Assembly (NCBI RefSeq): GCF_000421165.1
Contig: NZ_ATWI01000009.1
Span: 434,001-498,000, forward strand
DNA length: 64,000 bases
Origin: Marinobacter daepoensis DSM 16072
GTDB taxonomy: Bacteria; Pseudomonadota; Gammaproteobacteria; Pseudomonadales; Oleiphilaceae
Direction: 5' to 3'
Shown: piece by piece, positions 40,008 through 51,804 of the stretch
How positions within the stretch are numbered: position 1 is the stretch's first letter
Layout of the letters: each line of letters opens with the position of its first letter
Notes under the pieces: model-generated
The model's database searches: none
Told to the model about the DNA's origin: nothing
What the model saw: only the letters and a program-made list of their open reading frames with translations
Program-made: the position numbers and the translations under genes

Positions 40008-41874
40008 TTTTAAGCTTCCCCCCGATCGACAGTGTTTCAACCCGGCGACCACCATAGACAAGGTTCACGATGCTGCGACTGACCATCAGCCCTGAGAACA
40101 TGGACGTCAGAATACCGATACACAGAGTAACGGCGAAGCCCTTGACCGGCCCCGAGCCCATGGCAAACAGAATAACGGCCACCAGCAGGGTTGTGATATT
40201 CGCATCGAAGATTGAGACAAACGCCCGTCCGTATCCGGCGTTAATAGCACTCTGGGGAGGCGCACCAGATTTTAGCTCCTCTTTTATACGCTCAAAGATC
40301 AGGACGTTCGCATCTACAGCCATACCAACCGTAAGTACAATACCGGCAATGCCCGGGAGGGTCAGGGTTGCAGACAGAATGGACATGCACGCCACCAACA
40401 GCATCAGGTTGAGCGTTAGCGACACATTGGCAATAAGCCCAAAGCCCCGATAGAAAATCAGCATGTACAGCAGCACCAGGCCAAAGCCCAGCAACACAGA
40501 CATCATGCCGGCATCAATATTTTTCTGCCCCAGGCTTGGCCCTATGGTGCGCTCCTGAACGAAGTACATCGGAGCTGCCAACGCCCCTGCCCGCAGCAGG
40601 AGAGCAAGCTCAGAGGCTTCAGGGATAGAATCGAGCCCGGTAATACGGAAACTGCTACCCAAGGCCGACTGCACCGTCGCCAGACTGATAATGCCCTTCT
40701 CGACCACCCGTTTTTCCGTTTCCTGGATCTCTCCATTCACTTCGCGAGTATCGGTCTCGGTGCGGTATTCAATAAACAGAACCGCCATCCGACGACCAAT
40801 GCTATTGCGGGTAGCCCGATTCATCAGGTCACCACCCACAGAGTCCATGGTGATGTTGACCTGGGGCTGACCGTTTTCATCAAATGCCTGCTGGGCATTG
40901 GCGACATTATTGCCTGTGGCAATCACGTCACGCTCAAGCCGGGCGGTGCGCTGAGCATTGTCGCGGAACGAAAACTGCTCAGTTTCAGCAGACGCTGCAT
41001 CCTGACGAGCCTCCATACGGAACTCAAGGTTAGCAGTAGCCCCCAGAACTCGTTTCGCCTGCGCAGTATCCTGAACGCCGGGCAACTCAACAATGATGCG
41101 ATCGGCTCCCTGGCGCTGAACCAATGGCTCCGCCACCCCCAACTCATTTACCCGGTTACGGATGGTCGTCAGGTTCTGCTCCAGCGCGTATTCCTGGATA
41201 TTCCGGATTTCGGCTTCGGCCAGAGACAACGTCAGCAGAAATTCGCCCCCTTCCGCGCTCTCGTCTAGCAGAAATTCGTTGTACTGATCGCGAACCAGCT
41301 GAAATGCCTCAGTACGGGATGCCTCATCGCGGAAGCTCAGCACAATGCGGGTCTGGCTCTCAATATCCCCACCCCGGTAGCGAATACGCTCATCACGAAG
41401 GTCACGCTTGATCTGGCCAGACAAAGCCTCCAGCCGCTGATTGAGTGCCGTTTCCATATCCACTTCCAGCAGGAAGTGAACCCCACCCCGCAAGTCGAGA
41501 CCCAGCTTCATCGGGCCTGCTCCCAGGCTACGCAGCCAGCCAGGGGTAGACGGCGCCATATTCAGCGCCACGAGATATTCATTACCAAGCGCTGCCTGGA
41601 CGGCCGGACGAGCCCGCAACTGATCATCGGAACCGTTGAGACGAATCAGGGCATCGCGGTCTTCCAGAATACTGGACTTGACTTCAATACCTTCCCGTTC
41701 GAGCTTCGCCAGGGCACGATCAAGCACACGCTGATCAATTTCCGTGCTGCCGCGGGCACCGGTAATCTGGACGGCATAATCATCGGGAAAGAAATTCGGT
41801 AGAGCGTATATAAAACCGATCACCAGCGCGAACACGATGATCAGGTTTTTCCAGAGAGGATACTTGTTCAGCAT
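40000..41874 (-). CDS. secD: Protein translocase subunit SecD
   Basis: SecD of 624 residues with one N-terminal helix, a large periplasmic P1 domain (about 30-430), and five C-terminal helices. LGLDLRGGVHFLLEV is the conserved D1 motif; GMAVDANVLIFERIKEEL is the D6-like motif with charged residues that may carry protons. It lies between yajC and secF, the standard order. A terminator-like hairpin sits between yajC and secD. Confidence 0.97.
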   Translation of the reverse strand: MLNKYPLWKNLIIVFALVIGFIYALPNFFPDDYAVQITGARGSTEIDQRVLDRALAKLEREGIEVKSSILEDRDALIRLNGSDDQLRARPAVQAALGNEYLVALNMAPSTPGWLRSLGAGPMKLGLDLRGGVHFLLEVDMETALNQRLEALSGQIKRDLRDERIRYRGGDIESQTRIVLSFRDEASRTEAFQLVRDQYNEFLLDESAEGGEFLLTLSLAEAEIRNIQEYALEQNLTTIRNRVNELGVAEPLVQRQGADRIIVELPGVQDTAQAKRVLGATANLEFRMEARQDAASAETEQFSFRDNAQRTARLERDVIATGNNVANAQQAFDENGQPQVNITMDSVGGDLMNRATRNSIGRRMAVLFIEYRTETDTREVNGEIQETEKRVVEKGIISLATVQSALGSSFRITGLDSIPEASELALLLRAGALAAPMYFVQERTIGPSLGQKNIDAGMMSVLLGFGLVLLYMLIFYRGFGLIANVSLTLNLMLLVACMSILSATLTLPGIAGIVLTVGMAVDANVLIFERIKEELKSGAPPQSAINAGYGRAFVSIFDANITTLLVAVILFAMGSGPVKGFAVTLCIGILTSMFSGLMVSRSIVNLVYGGRRVETLSIGGKLKNA

Positions 41875-41936
41875 GAGAATCCTTCGAGCCGGCAGACTCG
41901 CCGGTCTTGGTGTTTCAGGCAGTCAGAAAAAGAACA

Positions 41937-41955
41937 GGCGCATCAAGGATGCGCC
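41937..41955 (-). terminator. Terminator-like hairpin between yajC and secD
   Basis: GGCGCATC / GATGCGCC stem with an AAG loop, then TTCTTTTTC on the minus strand. It could reduce read-through from yajC into secD. Confidence 0.5.
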
Positions 41956-41966
41956 CGGGAAACAGC

Positions 41967-42329
41967 TCAGATGTCCTTGAGAGTGCCTTTAGGCAACGCA
42001 GCCGCAACGGCCACTTTCTGAATTCTGATCTCTACGTTGTCAGACACTTCCAGAACAATGAAGTCGTCGGTTACTTTGGTGATCCGGCCAGCGACACCGC
42101 CAGAGGTCACCACTTCATCACCTTTGTTCAGCCCGGACATCAGAGCCTTATGCTCTTTCGCGCGCTTGGACTGAGGACGCCAGATCAGGAAATAGAAAAT
42201 CAGGATGAAGCCGGCGAAGAAGATGATCTGACCCATCACGCTCATGCCCTGAGCGCCAGCTTCCTGAGCCGAAGCCAGAGCAGGCATCAGAGACAGCAGG
42301 CCAGCAATGAGCAATTTGACTGATTTCAT
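41967..42329 (-). CDS. yajC: Preprotein translocase accessory protein YajC
   Basis: A 120-residue membrane protein that joins SecDF in the holotranslocon. It has one strong helix (about 30-52, MGQIIFFAGFILIFYFLIWRP) ending in the RPQSKRAKEH block, then the domain GLNKGDEVVTSGGVAGRITKV. An earlier hydrophobic stretch may be a cleaved signal. It follows tgt and precedes secD. Confidence 0.95.
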   Translation of the reverse strand: MKSVKLLIAGLLSLMPALASAQEAGAQGMSVMGQIIFFAGFILIFYFLIWRPQSKRAKEHKALMSGLNKGDEVVTSGGVAGRITKVTDDFIVLEVSDNVEIRIQKVAVAAALPKGTLKDI

Positions 42330-42370
42330 TCAGGTTCTCCGTTTATTGACTGATTTAGAGCAAAATTTGT

Positions 42371-44607
<2,237 letters not shown>

Positions 44608-44648
44608 GGGCCGGGCTATTCACGATGCCGCAGGTTGCGGCCTATAAG

Positions 44649-44735
44649 TGGTAGCGGCGGGCGGACTCGAACCGCCACGGGTTTTACCCCAACGGATTTT
44701 GAATCCGTCGTGTCTACCAATTTCACCACGCCGCC
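44649..44735 (-). tRNA. tRNA-Leu (CAA anticodon)
   Basis: An 87-base class II tRNA with a long variable arm and encoded CCA. Acceptor GGCGGCG pairs with CGCCGCT, D arm TGGTGAAATTGGTAGACAC, anticodon loop TTCAAAA with CAA, and T arm GGCGGTTCGAGTCCGCC. Confidence 0.97.
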
Positions 44736-44752
44736 ATCGGAGAGTGGAAGGG

Positions 44753-44780
44753 ATTATACTGAGCCAGAGCCTGAAATCAA
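44753..44780 (-). promoter_or_regulatory. Predicted promoter of tRNA-Leu
   Basis: TTGATT (44780-44775) and a consensus TATAAT (44758-44753) are separated by 16 bases, 18 bases ahead of the tRNA. The flgL-end hairpin lies directly upstream. Confidence 0.75.
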
Positions 44781-44783
44781 CAA

Positions 44784-44809
44784 GCCAGCGGCAAAAATCG
44801 CTCGCTGGC
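44784..44809 (-). terminator. Hairpin ending the flg operon
   Basis: GCCAGCG / CGCTGGC stem 9 bases after the flgL stop. The T-rich tail TTGTTGATT is shared with the -35 region of the tRNA-Leu promoter. Confidence 0.5.
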
Positions 44810-44817
44810 ACAATCAA

Positions 44818-46050
44818 TTACAGCCGATCGAACAAGGACAGCTGAGAAACCTGCGCAAAAGACTGTTGCGCAGCCTGCAATACAAAGCTCTGAAAGCTCA
44901 GATTGCTGATAGCCTCTGCGTAGTCCACGTCCTGAAGCTGGGAGCGGATTTCCTGAGTGTACAAACCGGAATCATCCAGAAAGGCCGTGGTTGATTCTAC
45001 CGCATTCATACGGCCGCCCAGTTCGGTCTGCTTAAGGATGATGGATTCCTGAGCGTTATCCAGATTGATCAGCGACTCGGCGACCAGAGCATCGTATGCC
45101 GCACGGCTCTTGGGGTCCGTTTTTGAGAGACTGTCCAGGCCATCTATCAGGTTCTCGATGGTCCCAAACACGGATTGTTTGTCGCTCACGCCCAGCGTGA
45201 AGGTATCACCATCCTGTGCGTTATTGAGGGTCATCCGAACCCCCGCCACCTGAAACTCCTCCCCCACCACTGCTCCGGCCGGCTCCACCGTTAAAGGATA
45301 GGTGGTTCCGTCCCGGGTATAGGAAGCTGTTATTTCCAGGTCGCCCGCTGCGTTAGCCGTTACCGTCAGGTCAAAATCATCCGGCGCTCGCGGGCCGAAG
45401 GCGTTAGTCAGGTCCGTGGGCGCGATCAACTCCAGATCCGACACAAATCCGTCCGCAGAGGTGGTTCCTTTGGCAGAAACAGCCTTCGGAACATCCACAA
45501 AGATGCCTTTTCCATGGTCACTGATGGCAACCGTTACACCGTCGTCAATTTCGAGTTCCCGCTGGCCCTCGTCCCCCTGATAGATCCAGTTACCTTCATC
45601 ATTCTTTGCAAACGCTGGCGTACTGCCCTGATATCCACTGAAAATATATTCACCGGAGGCATCGCGTGTATTGGCGATATTGGCCAACTGGTCCAGACGT
45701 TCTTTCAGCTCCTCCGAGATAGACTGGCGGTCATTGGCTGACAATGTTCCGTTGCCAGCCTGCACTGTCAGTTCCCGGACCCGCTGAAGGAGATCCACGG
45801 CACTGGCCAGCGTACTCTCCTCCTGCTTGAGCCGGTTATCAGCCAGATCAGCGTTTCGACCATAGGTCTCAATACGCTTCAGCTCTTGATCAAGCTTCAG
45901 GATCCGCGCCGCAGCAACCGGATCATCAGAAGGCTTGTTGACCTTTTTACCGGTGGAAATCTGCTGCTGGGTATTCACCAGATTACTGCTGATGTCCTGA
46001 AGCCGATTAATTCCCCCGGAAAAAATCTGCTGTGATGAAATTCTGATCAT
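44818..46050 (-). CDS. flgL: Flagellar hook-filament junction protein FlgL (HAP3)
   Basis: The second junction protein between hook and filament; 410 residues. Flagellin-like ends are present: N-terminal MIRISSQQIFSGGINRLQDI and the DKLN-like NKPSDDPVAAARIL, and C-terminal YAEAISNLSFQSFVLQAAQQ. The middle is variable. It is the last gene of flgFGHIJKL, 16 bases after flgK, and ends at a hairpin. Confidence 0.95.
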   Translation of the reverse strand: MIRISSQQIFSGGINRLQDISSNLVNTQQQISTGKKVNKPSDDPVAAARILKLDQELKRIETYGRNADLADNRLKQEESTLASAVDLLQRVRELTVQAGNGTLSANDRQSISEELKERLDQLANIANTRDASGEYIFSGYQGSTPAFAKNDEGNWIYQGDEGQRELEIDDGVTVAISDHGKGIFVDVPKAVSAKGTTSADGFVSDLELIAPTDLTNAFGPRAPDDFDLTVTANAAGDLEITASYTRDGTTYPLTVEPAGAVVGEEFQVAGVRMTLNNAQDGDTFTLGVSDKQSVFGTIENLIDGLDSLSKTDPKSRAAYDALVAESLINLDNAQESIILKQTELGGRMNAVESTTAFLDDSGLYTQEIRSQLQDVDYAEAISNLSFQSFVLQAAQQSFAQVSQLSLFDRL

Positions 46051-46066
46051 GAAACATCACCTCGAC

Positions 46067-48133
46067 TTAGCGAAAACTCTGCAACAGTGTATTGAAAAGA
46101 TCCTGCGCCACCGACATCACCTGAGCCGAAGCGTTGTAGGCGGCCTGGTACTGAATCAACTTTCCGGCTTCTTCATCCAGGTTCACGCCCGACATGGACT
46201 CCCTCTGGTTAACCGACTGCTCCAGCAGTGTCGCGCTGGCCTCTTTATCCATCTGGCTTTGACGAGTTTTCACACCGATATCCTCGACCAGCCCGGCATA
46301 CCCCTCTGTAAAGTTCTGGGAACCACCGTTAAGCGTGTTCTTCGTTCCCAGGCCAGCGAGCAACTCGGCATTACGGTTGTCAGAGACACCGTTCTTGTTG
46401 AAATCGATGGTAAACACATCGCCATCGGCGGGCTCTCCCGTCATTTCGAACACATAACCACGGTACTGCCCATTGGCTTCGTCTTCTGGCCGGGAACTGA
46501 AAATCTGATTGATCTTCTGGGGATCGTAGGTATCCGCCACCCCGTCACCATCGTTGTCCACCATGGTACTGTCGAACAGCACCCCGCTATCGTTCGAGAC
46601 GACGTAGCCGATATTACCGGCCCCGTCGTTGCTGAACGTAACGGTTACAGGCCCATCCGGAAATTGCCCGGCTCCCTGAAAGTCATCCAGCAACGCACCG
46701 GTATTGGGGTTCCGGACATTCAGCATGTCGCCCTGGTTGATCGTCGCAGTTCCCAGATTACTGTCATTCGCCGCGGTACGGATAGGGCTTGCGAAGGCAA
46801 GATCTTCCTCTCGACGAATGTTGAGGTTCATACTGTCAGCCGCATTCCGGCCTGGCTGAATCAGGTATTTGTCGCCGGGATTGAACTCACCGCCTTCCAC
46901 CCGGATATTGAACCCGGGCATATTGATTTCAGACTGAACCGGGTCTGGTAACCGCCCTTGCCTCACCGTCTCGCCAGTCATGGAATCGATCAGCTCGTAG
47001 CTGCGCCCATCGCCCGAGAACTGAAGCTCCCAGGACCCGGCCGGCAATAGCGAACTGTCGGTAATTTCCACCGCAAGCTGACCGGTGGTGTTGCGATTGT
47101 TGTTACCGTTTGGCACCACCCGGCTTCGCTGCAGTTCGAGAGCATTGACGTCGGTAAAGAAGCTGCCTCCCAGGTCGCCCTCAAGATCCATCCCAATCTC
47201 ATGCTGGTGATTCATGGCAGAAGATATGGCTATGGCCAACCGGCCCAGTTCGTCGAACGCCGGCTTCAGAGCCAGCTCATCAAACGCCCGTAAACCACCG
47301 AGCTTACCGCCCTGAATCTGCTCATCCACCAGCAGTGTCCGGCCACCGGTGGTCAGGGTGAATTCCAGCCGGGTCGGGTCCTGGGCGCTGGACCGGGTTG
47401 CGAATTCTGACGCATTCGCACCGGTAACCAGAGACAGACCGTTGGCCAGCGATACGTTAACCTGACTGCCTTCCACCTCGGTCACACGGATGCTCACCAA
47501 CTCCGACAACTGGCGAAGCTTTTCATCTCGCTGATCCATCAGCTCCAGAGGCATCTTGCCCTGAGCCACACCCGGCGATTCCGAAATAGCCAGGTTCAGG
47601 TCAGCGATGCTCTTGAGCAAAGTATTGACGTCGTTAACGCCTTGCTGCATCTGGGTTTTAACGGATTCTCGCTGCTGGATGAATTCCTGGTTCAGTCCCT
47701 GAAACCGATTCACCAACTGCTGCGCCTCACTCAGCACCAGTTGCCTTTGCGGCAAAGACGTTGGGTCCTCAGCCGCATTCTGCAGGGCAGAAAAGAAGTT
47801 ATTCAGAGCGTTGTTCAGCCCTGTGTCCTCGCCCCCCAACAGATTGTCGAGACGCGTCAATTCGGCATTGAAGGCGTTCTGTTCGCCAAACAACGTGCTG
47901 TCTTCCCGCAGCTGCTGGTTGAGGTAGGCATCCGCCAACCGGCGGATGTTCGAAATTGAAACGCCGCTGCCAATGGTACCCGCACCGGTGCGCCGGCCGT
48001 CCTGAGTCTCAAACTGAACCTCCTGGCGACTGTAGCCAGGCGTGTTCGCATTGGTAATATTGTTAGCCGTGGTGTTCAGCGCGGTCTGATGGCCCAACAC
48101 GCCACTCAGACCAATACCAATCAGGCCCGCCAT
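46067..48133 (-). CDS. flgK: Flagellar hook-associated protein FlgK (HAP1)
   Basis: The first junction protein between hook and filament, 688 residues, longer than the enteric form (547). It has the N-terminal GIGLSGVLGHQTALNTTANNI and NANTPGYSRQEV rod/hook motif, and C-terminal SGVNLDEEAGKLIQYQAAYN. The middle (about 330-600) is an expanded, variable outer domain. It starts 6 bases after flgJ. Confidence 0.95.
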   Translation of the reverse strand: MAGLIGIGLSGVLGHQTALNTTANNITNANTPGYSRQEVQFETQDGRRTGAGTIGSGVSISNIRRLADAYLNQQLREDSTLFGEQNAFNAELTRLDNLLGGEDTGLNNALNNFFSALQNAAEDPTSLPQRQLVLSEAQQLVNRFQGLNQEFIQQRESVKTQMQQGVNDVNTLLKSIADLNLAISESPGVAQGKMPLELMDQRDEKLRQLSELVSIRVTEVEGSQVNVSLANGLSLVTGANASEFATRSSAQDPTRLEFTLTTGGRTLLVDEQIQGGKLGGLRAFDELALKPAFDELGRLAIAISSAMNHQHEIGMDLEGDLGGSFFTDVNALELQRSRVVPNGNNNRNTTGQLAVEITDSSLLPAGSWELQFSGDGRSYELIDSMTGETVRQGRLPDPVQSEINMPGFNIRVEGGEFNPGDKYLIQPGRNAADSMNLNIRREEDLAFASPIRTAANDSNLGTATINQGDMLNVRNPNTGALLDDFQGAGQFPDGPVTVTFSNDGAGNIGYVVSNDSGVLFDSTMVDNDGDGVADTYDPQKINQIFSSRPEDEANGQYRGYVFEMTGEPADGDVFTIDFNKNGVSDNRNAELLAGLGTKNTLNGGSQNFTEGYAGLVEDIGVKTRQSQMDKEASATLLEQSVNQRESMSGVNLDEEAGKLIQYQAAYNASAQVMSVAQDLFNTLLQSFR

Positions 48134-48139
48134 GATCTG

Positions 48140-49129
48140 TTACTCCTTGGTCTGGTCGCCGTTCATCGTCAGCGTCATCAGAGAATCCCGATTCATGATT
48201 CGACGGATTTTGGCTCCGTACTCGGGATCAGTTGCATAACCCGCTTCCTGCAGCTTGTCGGCGAAGACCTCTGGCTGGCCCGCAGAAGACAGGACATCCC
48301 GATAGCGGGGGTTGCTCTGCAGGAAGTCGACATAATCCCGGAAGCTGGCCTCATAATCGGGGTAAGCACGGAAGTCCGCGCGCTCTTTCATGGCCACGCC
48401 ACCCCGGAACTCCGTCGTGGTAATACCCACGGCATCGCCGTTCCACCGACCGTCCGCCTTGATGCCAAACAGATTGAAACTGGGCTGGCCCCCGTCGCCT
48501 TTGATCATGTGGCGGCCCCACCCTGTTTCCAGCGCGGCCTGAGCAATCATGACCTTCGGATCGATCCCGCTTTCATTGCCAATCCGCTCAGCAAACGGCA
48601 TCAAAGAGGCGACAAAATGCTCGGGGGATTCAAATGCCTCAGGCAGCCGGGCCTGGGGCGGGCTCCCGGCCTTCCTGTCAACTCTGGCCACCACCTCATC
48701 CACCTCAGCCAACCGCTCCGGCAAGGTGCTGGAAATCGCCGGCAATCTGCGATCGTAATCCACAATGGAACGCTTGTGCCCTCCCAACGCCTCACCCGCC
48801 TGCGGCAGGTCTGGCACCTGCTTCCCAAGCTGGCGCACCAAGGCTTCCGCCAGCCCGGTACCCGACCCACCGGCCATGCTCAGGCTGACTTGGCTATCAA
48901 ACATATCCCGATACAAGGCACTCTCATGGCTGTTCAGGTAATTGCCTTCCGCAAAGACCTCTCCGGCTTTTCGCATAGACTTCAGCATTTCCGACAGAAA
49001 CAGGCTCTCAAACTGCTTTGCAACCTCTTCCAGCGCGGCCTGCTTGTCAGTGCGTGCCCGGGCTTTAAGGGCGTTCAGACCACTGAAATCGGTGTAGACC
49101 TGGGCTTGCTGTATCCGGGAATCCTGCAT
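48140..49129 (-). CDS. flgJ: Peptidoglycan hydrolase / rod cap protein FlgJ
   Basis: Dual protein: residues about 30-100 are the rod-cap domain (KQFESLFLSEMLKSMRKAG), and about 170-320 are a GH73 muramidase that opens the cell wall for the rod, with the catalytic glutamate in AQAALETGWG and NLFGIKAD. The 329-residue length is typical of two-domain FlgJ. It lies between flgI and flgK with gaps of 8 and 6 bases. Confidence 0.96.
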   Translation of the reverse strand: MQDSRIQQAQVYTDFSGLNALKARARTDKQAALEEVAKQFESLFLSEMLKSMRKAGEVFAEGNYLNSHESALYRDMFDSQVSLSMAGGSGTGLAEALVRQLGKQVPDLPQAGEALGGHKRSIVDYDRRLPAISSTLPERLAEVDEVVARVDRKAGSPPQARLPEAFESPEHFVASLMPFAERIGNESGIDPKVMIAQAALETGWGRHMIKGDGGQPSFNLFGIKADGRWNGDAVGITTTEFRGGVAMKERADFRAYPDYEASFRDYVDFLQSNPRYRDVLSSAGQPEVFADKLQEAGYATDPEYGAKIRRIMNRDSLMTLTMNGDQTKE

Positions 49130-49137
49130 AGTCCCAC

Positions 49138-50232
49138 CTAGATCACAATCAGCTCGGCACGCAATGCGCCGGCTTGTTTCAGGGCCTCCAGCACCGCCAT
49201 GACATCACCCGGCGCCGCACCCACCTGATTCACCGCCTGAACAATCTCATTCAGGGTGGTTGCGGGGCCGAACTGGAACATGCGTGCAGGGTCTTCGGTG
49301 ATCGCAATCTGGGTATTCTGCTGGACCGCCGTTTCGCCCTGAGCCAGTGGATTCGGTTGAACCACCTCCGGATTTTCCTGGATGGTGACGGTCAGGTTGC
49401 CATGGGTAATTGCGGCCGGGCTTACTTTCACATTCTGGCCTACCACAATGGTGCCAGTGCGACTGTTAATCACCACCCGGGCGGCTTCCTGTGCCGGATC
49501 AACTTCAATGTTCTCCAGAATGGACAGAAAGCTGACTCTCTGGGAAGGATCGCGGGGCGCTCTCACGGAAATGGAAGTGGCATCATGGGCATAAGCCATG
49601 TCTGGCCCAAGCCGATCGTTGATGGCCTCGACAACCCGGCGAGCCGTTGTAAAATCAGAGCGCTGGAGGTTAAACGTAATGGTGTCCCCCCGAGCAAACG
49701 GGGACTCAACCTCACGCTCTATCGTTGCGCCGTTGGGGATACGCCCAACGCTGGGCACGTTCACCGTAATTCGGGAACCATCCTGCCCCTGCGCACCAAA
49801 ACCGCCTACCACCAGGCTGCCCTGAGCCATGGCGTAAACCTGCCCGTCTGCGCCTTTCAAAGGGGCCATCAGCAGGGTACCGCCACGCAGGCTGTCTGCA
49901 TTACCGATTGAGGACACGGTAATATCAAGCTCCTGGCCAGCTTTCGCAAACGCCGGCAAGGTGGCACTGATCGTCACCGCCGCAACATTGGCCAGGTTCG
50001 GGTTCACACCATCTGGCAAGGTAATGCCAAACTGATTCATCATGTTCCGGAAGGTCTGGTTGGTGAATGGTGCCTTGTCACCAGTGCCATCAAGCCCCAC
50101 CACCAGGCCATAACCAATCAGCTGGTTGTTGCGAACCCCCTTCACCTTGGCCAGGTCTTTCAGACGGTCAGCCATCGCCGGCGAAGCGACCATCGCCACC
50201 AGCAACATCACCGATATCAGTTTCCGGATCAT
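49138..50232 (-). CDS. flgI: Flagellar P-ring protein FlgI
   Basis: Forms the periplasmic P-ring around the rod. The precursor has a Sec signal ([21 protein letters not shown]) and the mature start [20 protein letters not shown], plus the [11 protein letters not shown] and [11 protein letters not shown] blocks. The ATG at 50232 overlaps the flgH stop (ATGA) and gives 364 residues; an ATG four codons upstream (50244) is also open. Confidence 0.96.
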   Translation of the reverse strand: MIRKLISVMLLVAMVASPAMADRLKDLAKVKGVRNNQLIGYGLVVGLDGTGDKAPFTNQTFRNMMNQFGITLPDGVNPNLANVAAVTISATLPAFAKAGQELDITVSSIGNADSLRGGTLLMAPLKGADGQVYAMAQGSLVVGGFGAQGQDGSRITVNVPSVGRIPNGATIEREVESPFARGDTITFNLQRSDFTTARRVVEAINDRLGPDMAYAHDATSISVRAPRDPSQRVSFLSILENIEVDPAQEAARVVINSRTGTIVVGQNVKVSPAAITHGNLTVTIQENPEVVQPNPLAQGETAVQQNTQIAITEDPARMFQFGPATTLNEIVQAVNQVGAAPGDVMAVLEALKQAGALRAELIVI

Positions 50233-50930
50233 AGCGGCCACCATTCACTGTTAAAGAAGCGCGCGAGCCAGCCCATCTGGTTGGCCTGATCGAAATCACC
50301 CGTGCCACCATAGGCAAACCGGGCATCCGCCACCCGGTTCGAAGCAACGGTATTATCGGGCTGAATGTCCTGAGGCCGGACCAGTCCGGTCATCCGGATA
50401 TACTCGTCACCATTGGTGAGGGACAACCATTTTTCCCCTCGGACCCGAAGCACCCCATTAGGAAGCACTTCTATTACCGTCACGGTGATACTGCCCGCCA
50501 GGCTGTTGCTCTGGTCTGCCTCGGCTGAGCCTTCGAAATCCCGCTCATAGTTCACCGACGTATTCAGGCCGATGTTGTTCTTGCCAAACAGGTTGGGCTC
50601 CGGGAGGCTCAGTTCCTGATCCTTGGTGATAGACGTCTCCGCGTTTTTGCTCGCGCTCGTGGACTCCTGCAGCAAGACCGTCAGCACATCGCCCACGTTC
50701 AGAGCTTTGGTGTCGCCATACAGATTGTAGTTTCGGGATACCTGATAGATGGCTCCGGAATCCGGGTCTCGCTGCATCATCGAATGTGCGCGAACCGGCG
50801 CATACGCAGGATCATCCGGCACCGCCCGTGGGCGGGTCATTGCGGTGCATCCCTGCAGCACAATCAGCACACCCACAAGTGCCAGGGTGGCCAGCTTTTC
50901 AGTGCGTAACGTGCGTTGTATGCGTGTCAT
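50229..50930 (-). CDS. flgH: Flagellar L-ring lipoprotein FlgH
   Basis: Outer membrane L-ring protein of 233 residues. The lipobox is VLIVLQGC (Cys28). Conserved segments are [38 protein letters not shown], and the C-terminal [20 protein letters not shown] and [10 protein letters not shown] blocks. It lies 3 bases after flgG and its stop overlaps flgI. Confidence 0.96.
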   Translation of the reverse strand: MTRIQRTLRTEKLATLALVGVLIVLQGCTAMTRPRAVPDDPAYAPVRAHSMMQRDPDSGAIYQVSRNYNLYGDTKALNVGDVLTVLLQESTSASKNAETSITKDQELSLPEPNLFGKNNIGLNTSVNYERDFEGSAEADQSNSLAGSITVTVIEVLPNGVLRVRGEKWLSLTNGDEYIRMTGLVRPQDIQPDNTVASNRVADARFAYGGTGDFDQANQMGWLARFFNSEWWPL

Positions 50931-50933
50931 GGC

Positions 50934-51722
50934 TTAACCAATATTGTTGGTGATGAACTGAAGCATCTGGTCTGTGGTGGAGACCACTTTGGAGTTCATT
51001 TCATAGGCTCGCTGCGTTGTGATCATGTTCACCAGCTCCTCAACCACTTCCACGTTGGAGGACTCAATGGACCCCTGCTCAATGGTTCCGAGGCCGGCCA
51101 GCCCGGCTTCACCTTCTGCGGGATCACCACTGGCATTGGTTTGCTTGAACAAGTTGTTACCAATCGCCTGCAGCCCCTGCGGGTTGATAAAGTCCACGAG
51201 CGTGATCTGGCCCAGATTGATCGGCGCCGACTGGTCATCGGTAATTGCAGTAACCGTTCCGTCCTTGCCAATACTCAGATTGGTGGCGTTCTCCGGCACA
51301 TTGATGTTGGGCTGCAGCGGAAACCCGTCCGGGGTGACGACATCACCATCGGCGTTGAGCTGGAACTGGCCGTCACGGGTATAAGCAATCTGACCATCCG
51401 GCAGCTCGATCTGGAAGAAACCCCGGCCATTAACCGCCATATCCAGAGGCTGCTCGGTAATCTGCAGATTGCCCTGACTGAACTGTTTTGCGGTGCCAAC
51501 AATCCGGACCCCAGTGCCCAGCTGCAACCCGGAAGGCAACTGAGTGTTCTCGGTACTTTGCCCGCCTGGCTGCCGGTTAATCTGGTAGAGCAGATCCTGA
51601 AACACCGCCCGGTCCCGTTTGAACCCTGTGGTATTCACGTTCGCCAGGTTATTTGAGATCGTGGACATATTGGTGTCCTGAGCGCTCAACCCCGTTTTAC
51701 TGACCCAAAGTGCTGGATGCAT
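50934..51722 (-). CDS. flgG: Flagellar distal rod protein FlgG
   Basis: Distal rod component of 262 residues. The N-terminal rod motif is MSTISNNLANVNTTGFKRDR and the C-terminal one SNVEVVEELVNMITTQRAYE; the middle includes the FlgG-specific MAVNGRGFFQIELPDGQIAY. It follows flgF after 82 bases that hold a small hairpin. Confidence 0.97.
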   Translation of the reverse strand: MHPALWVSKTGLSAQDTNMSTISNNLANVNTTGFKRDRAVFQDLLYQINRQPGGQSTENTQLPSGLQLGTGVRIVGTAKQFSQGNLQITEQPLDMAVNGRGFFQIELPDGQIAYTRDGQFQLNADGDVVTPDGFPLQPNINVPENATNLSIGKDGTVTAITDDQSAPINLGQITLVDFINPQGLQAIGNNLFKQTNASGDPAEGEAGLAGLGTIEQGSIESSNVEVVEELVNMITTQRAYEMNSKVVSTTDQMLQFITNNIG

Positions 51723-51751
51723 GCTTCCACTCCTTGCCTGTTACCGTTCAC

Positions 51752-51771
51752 GGCGGCGATCTTTTGCCGCC
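51752..51771 (-). other. Intercistronic hairpin between flgF and flgG
   Basis: GGCGGC / GCCGCC arms with an 8-base loop. It may adjust the relative amounts of flgF and flgG message. Confidence 0.35.
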
Positions 51772-51804
51772 TGATGCCGGTCACGGGCTTTTTGATCATC
51801 GTTA

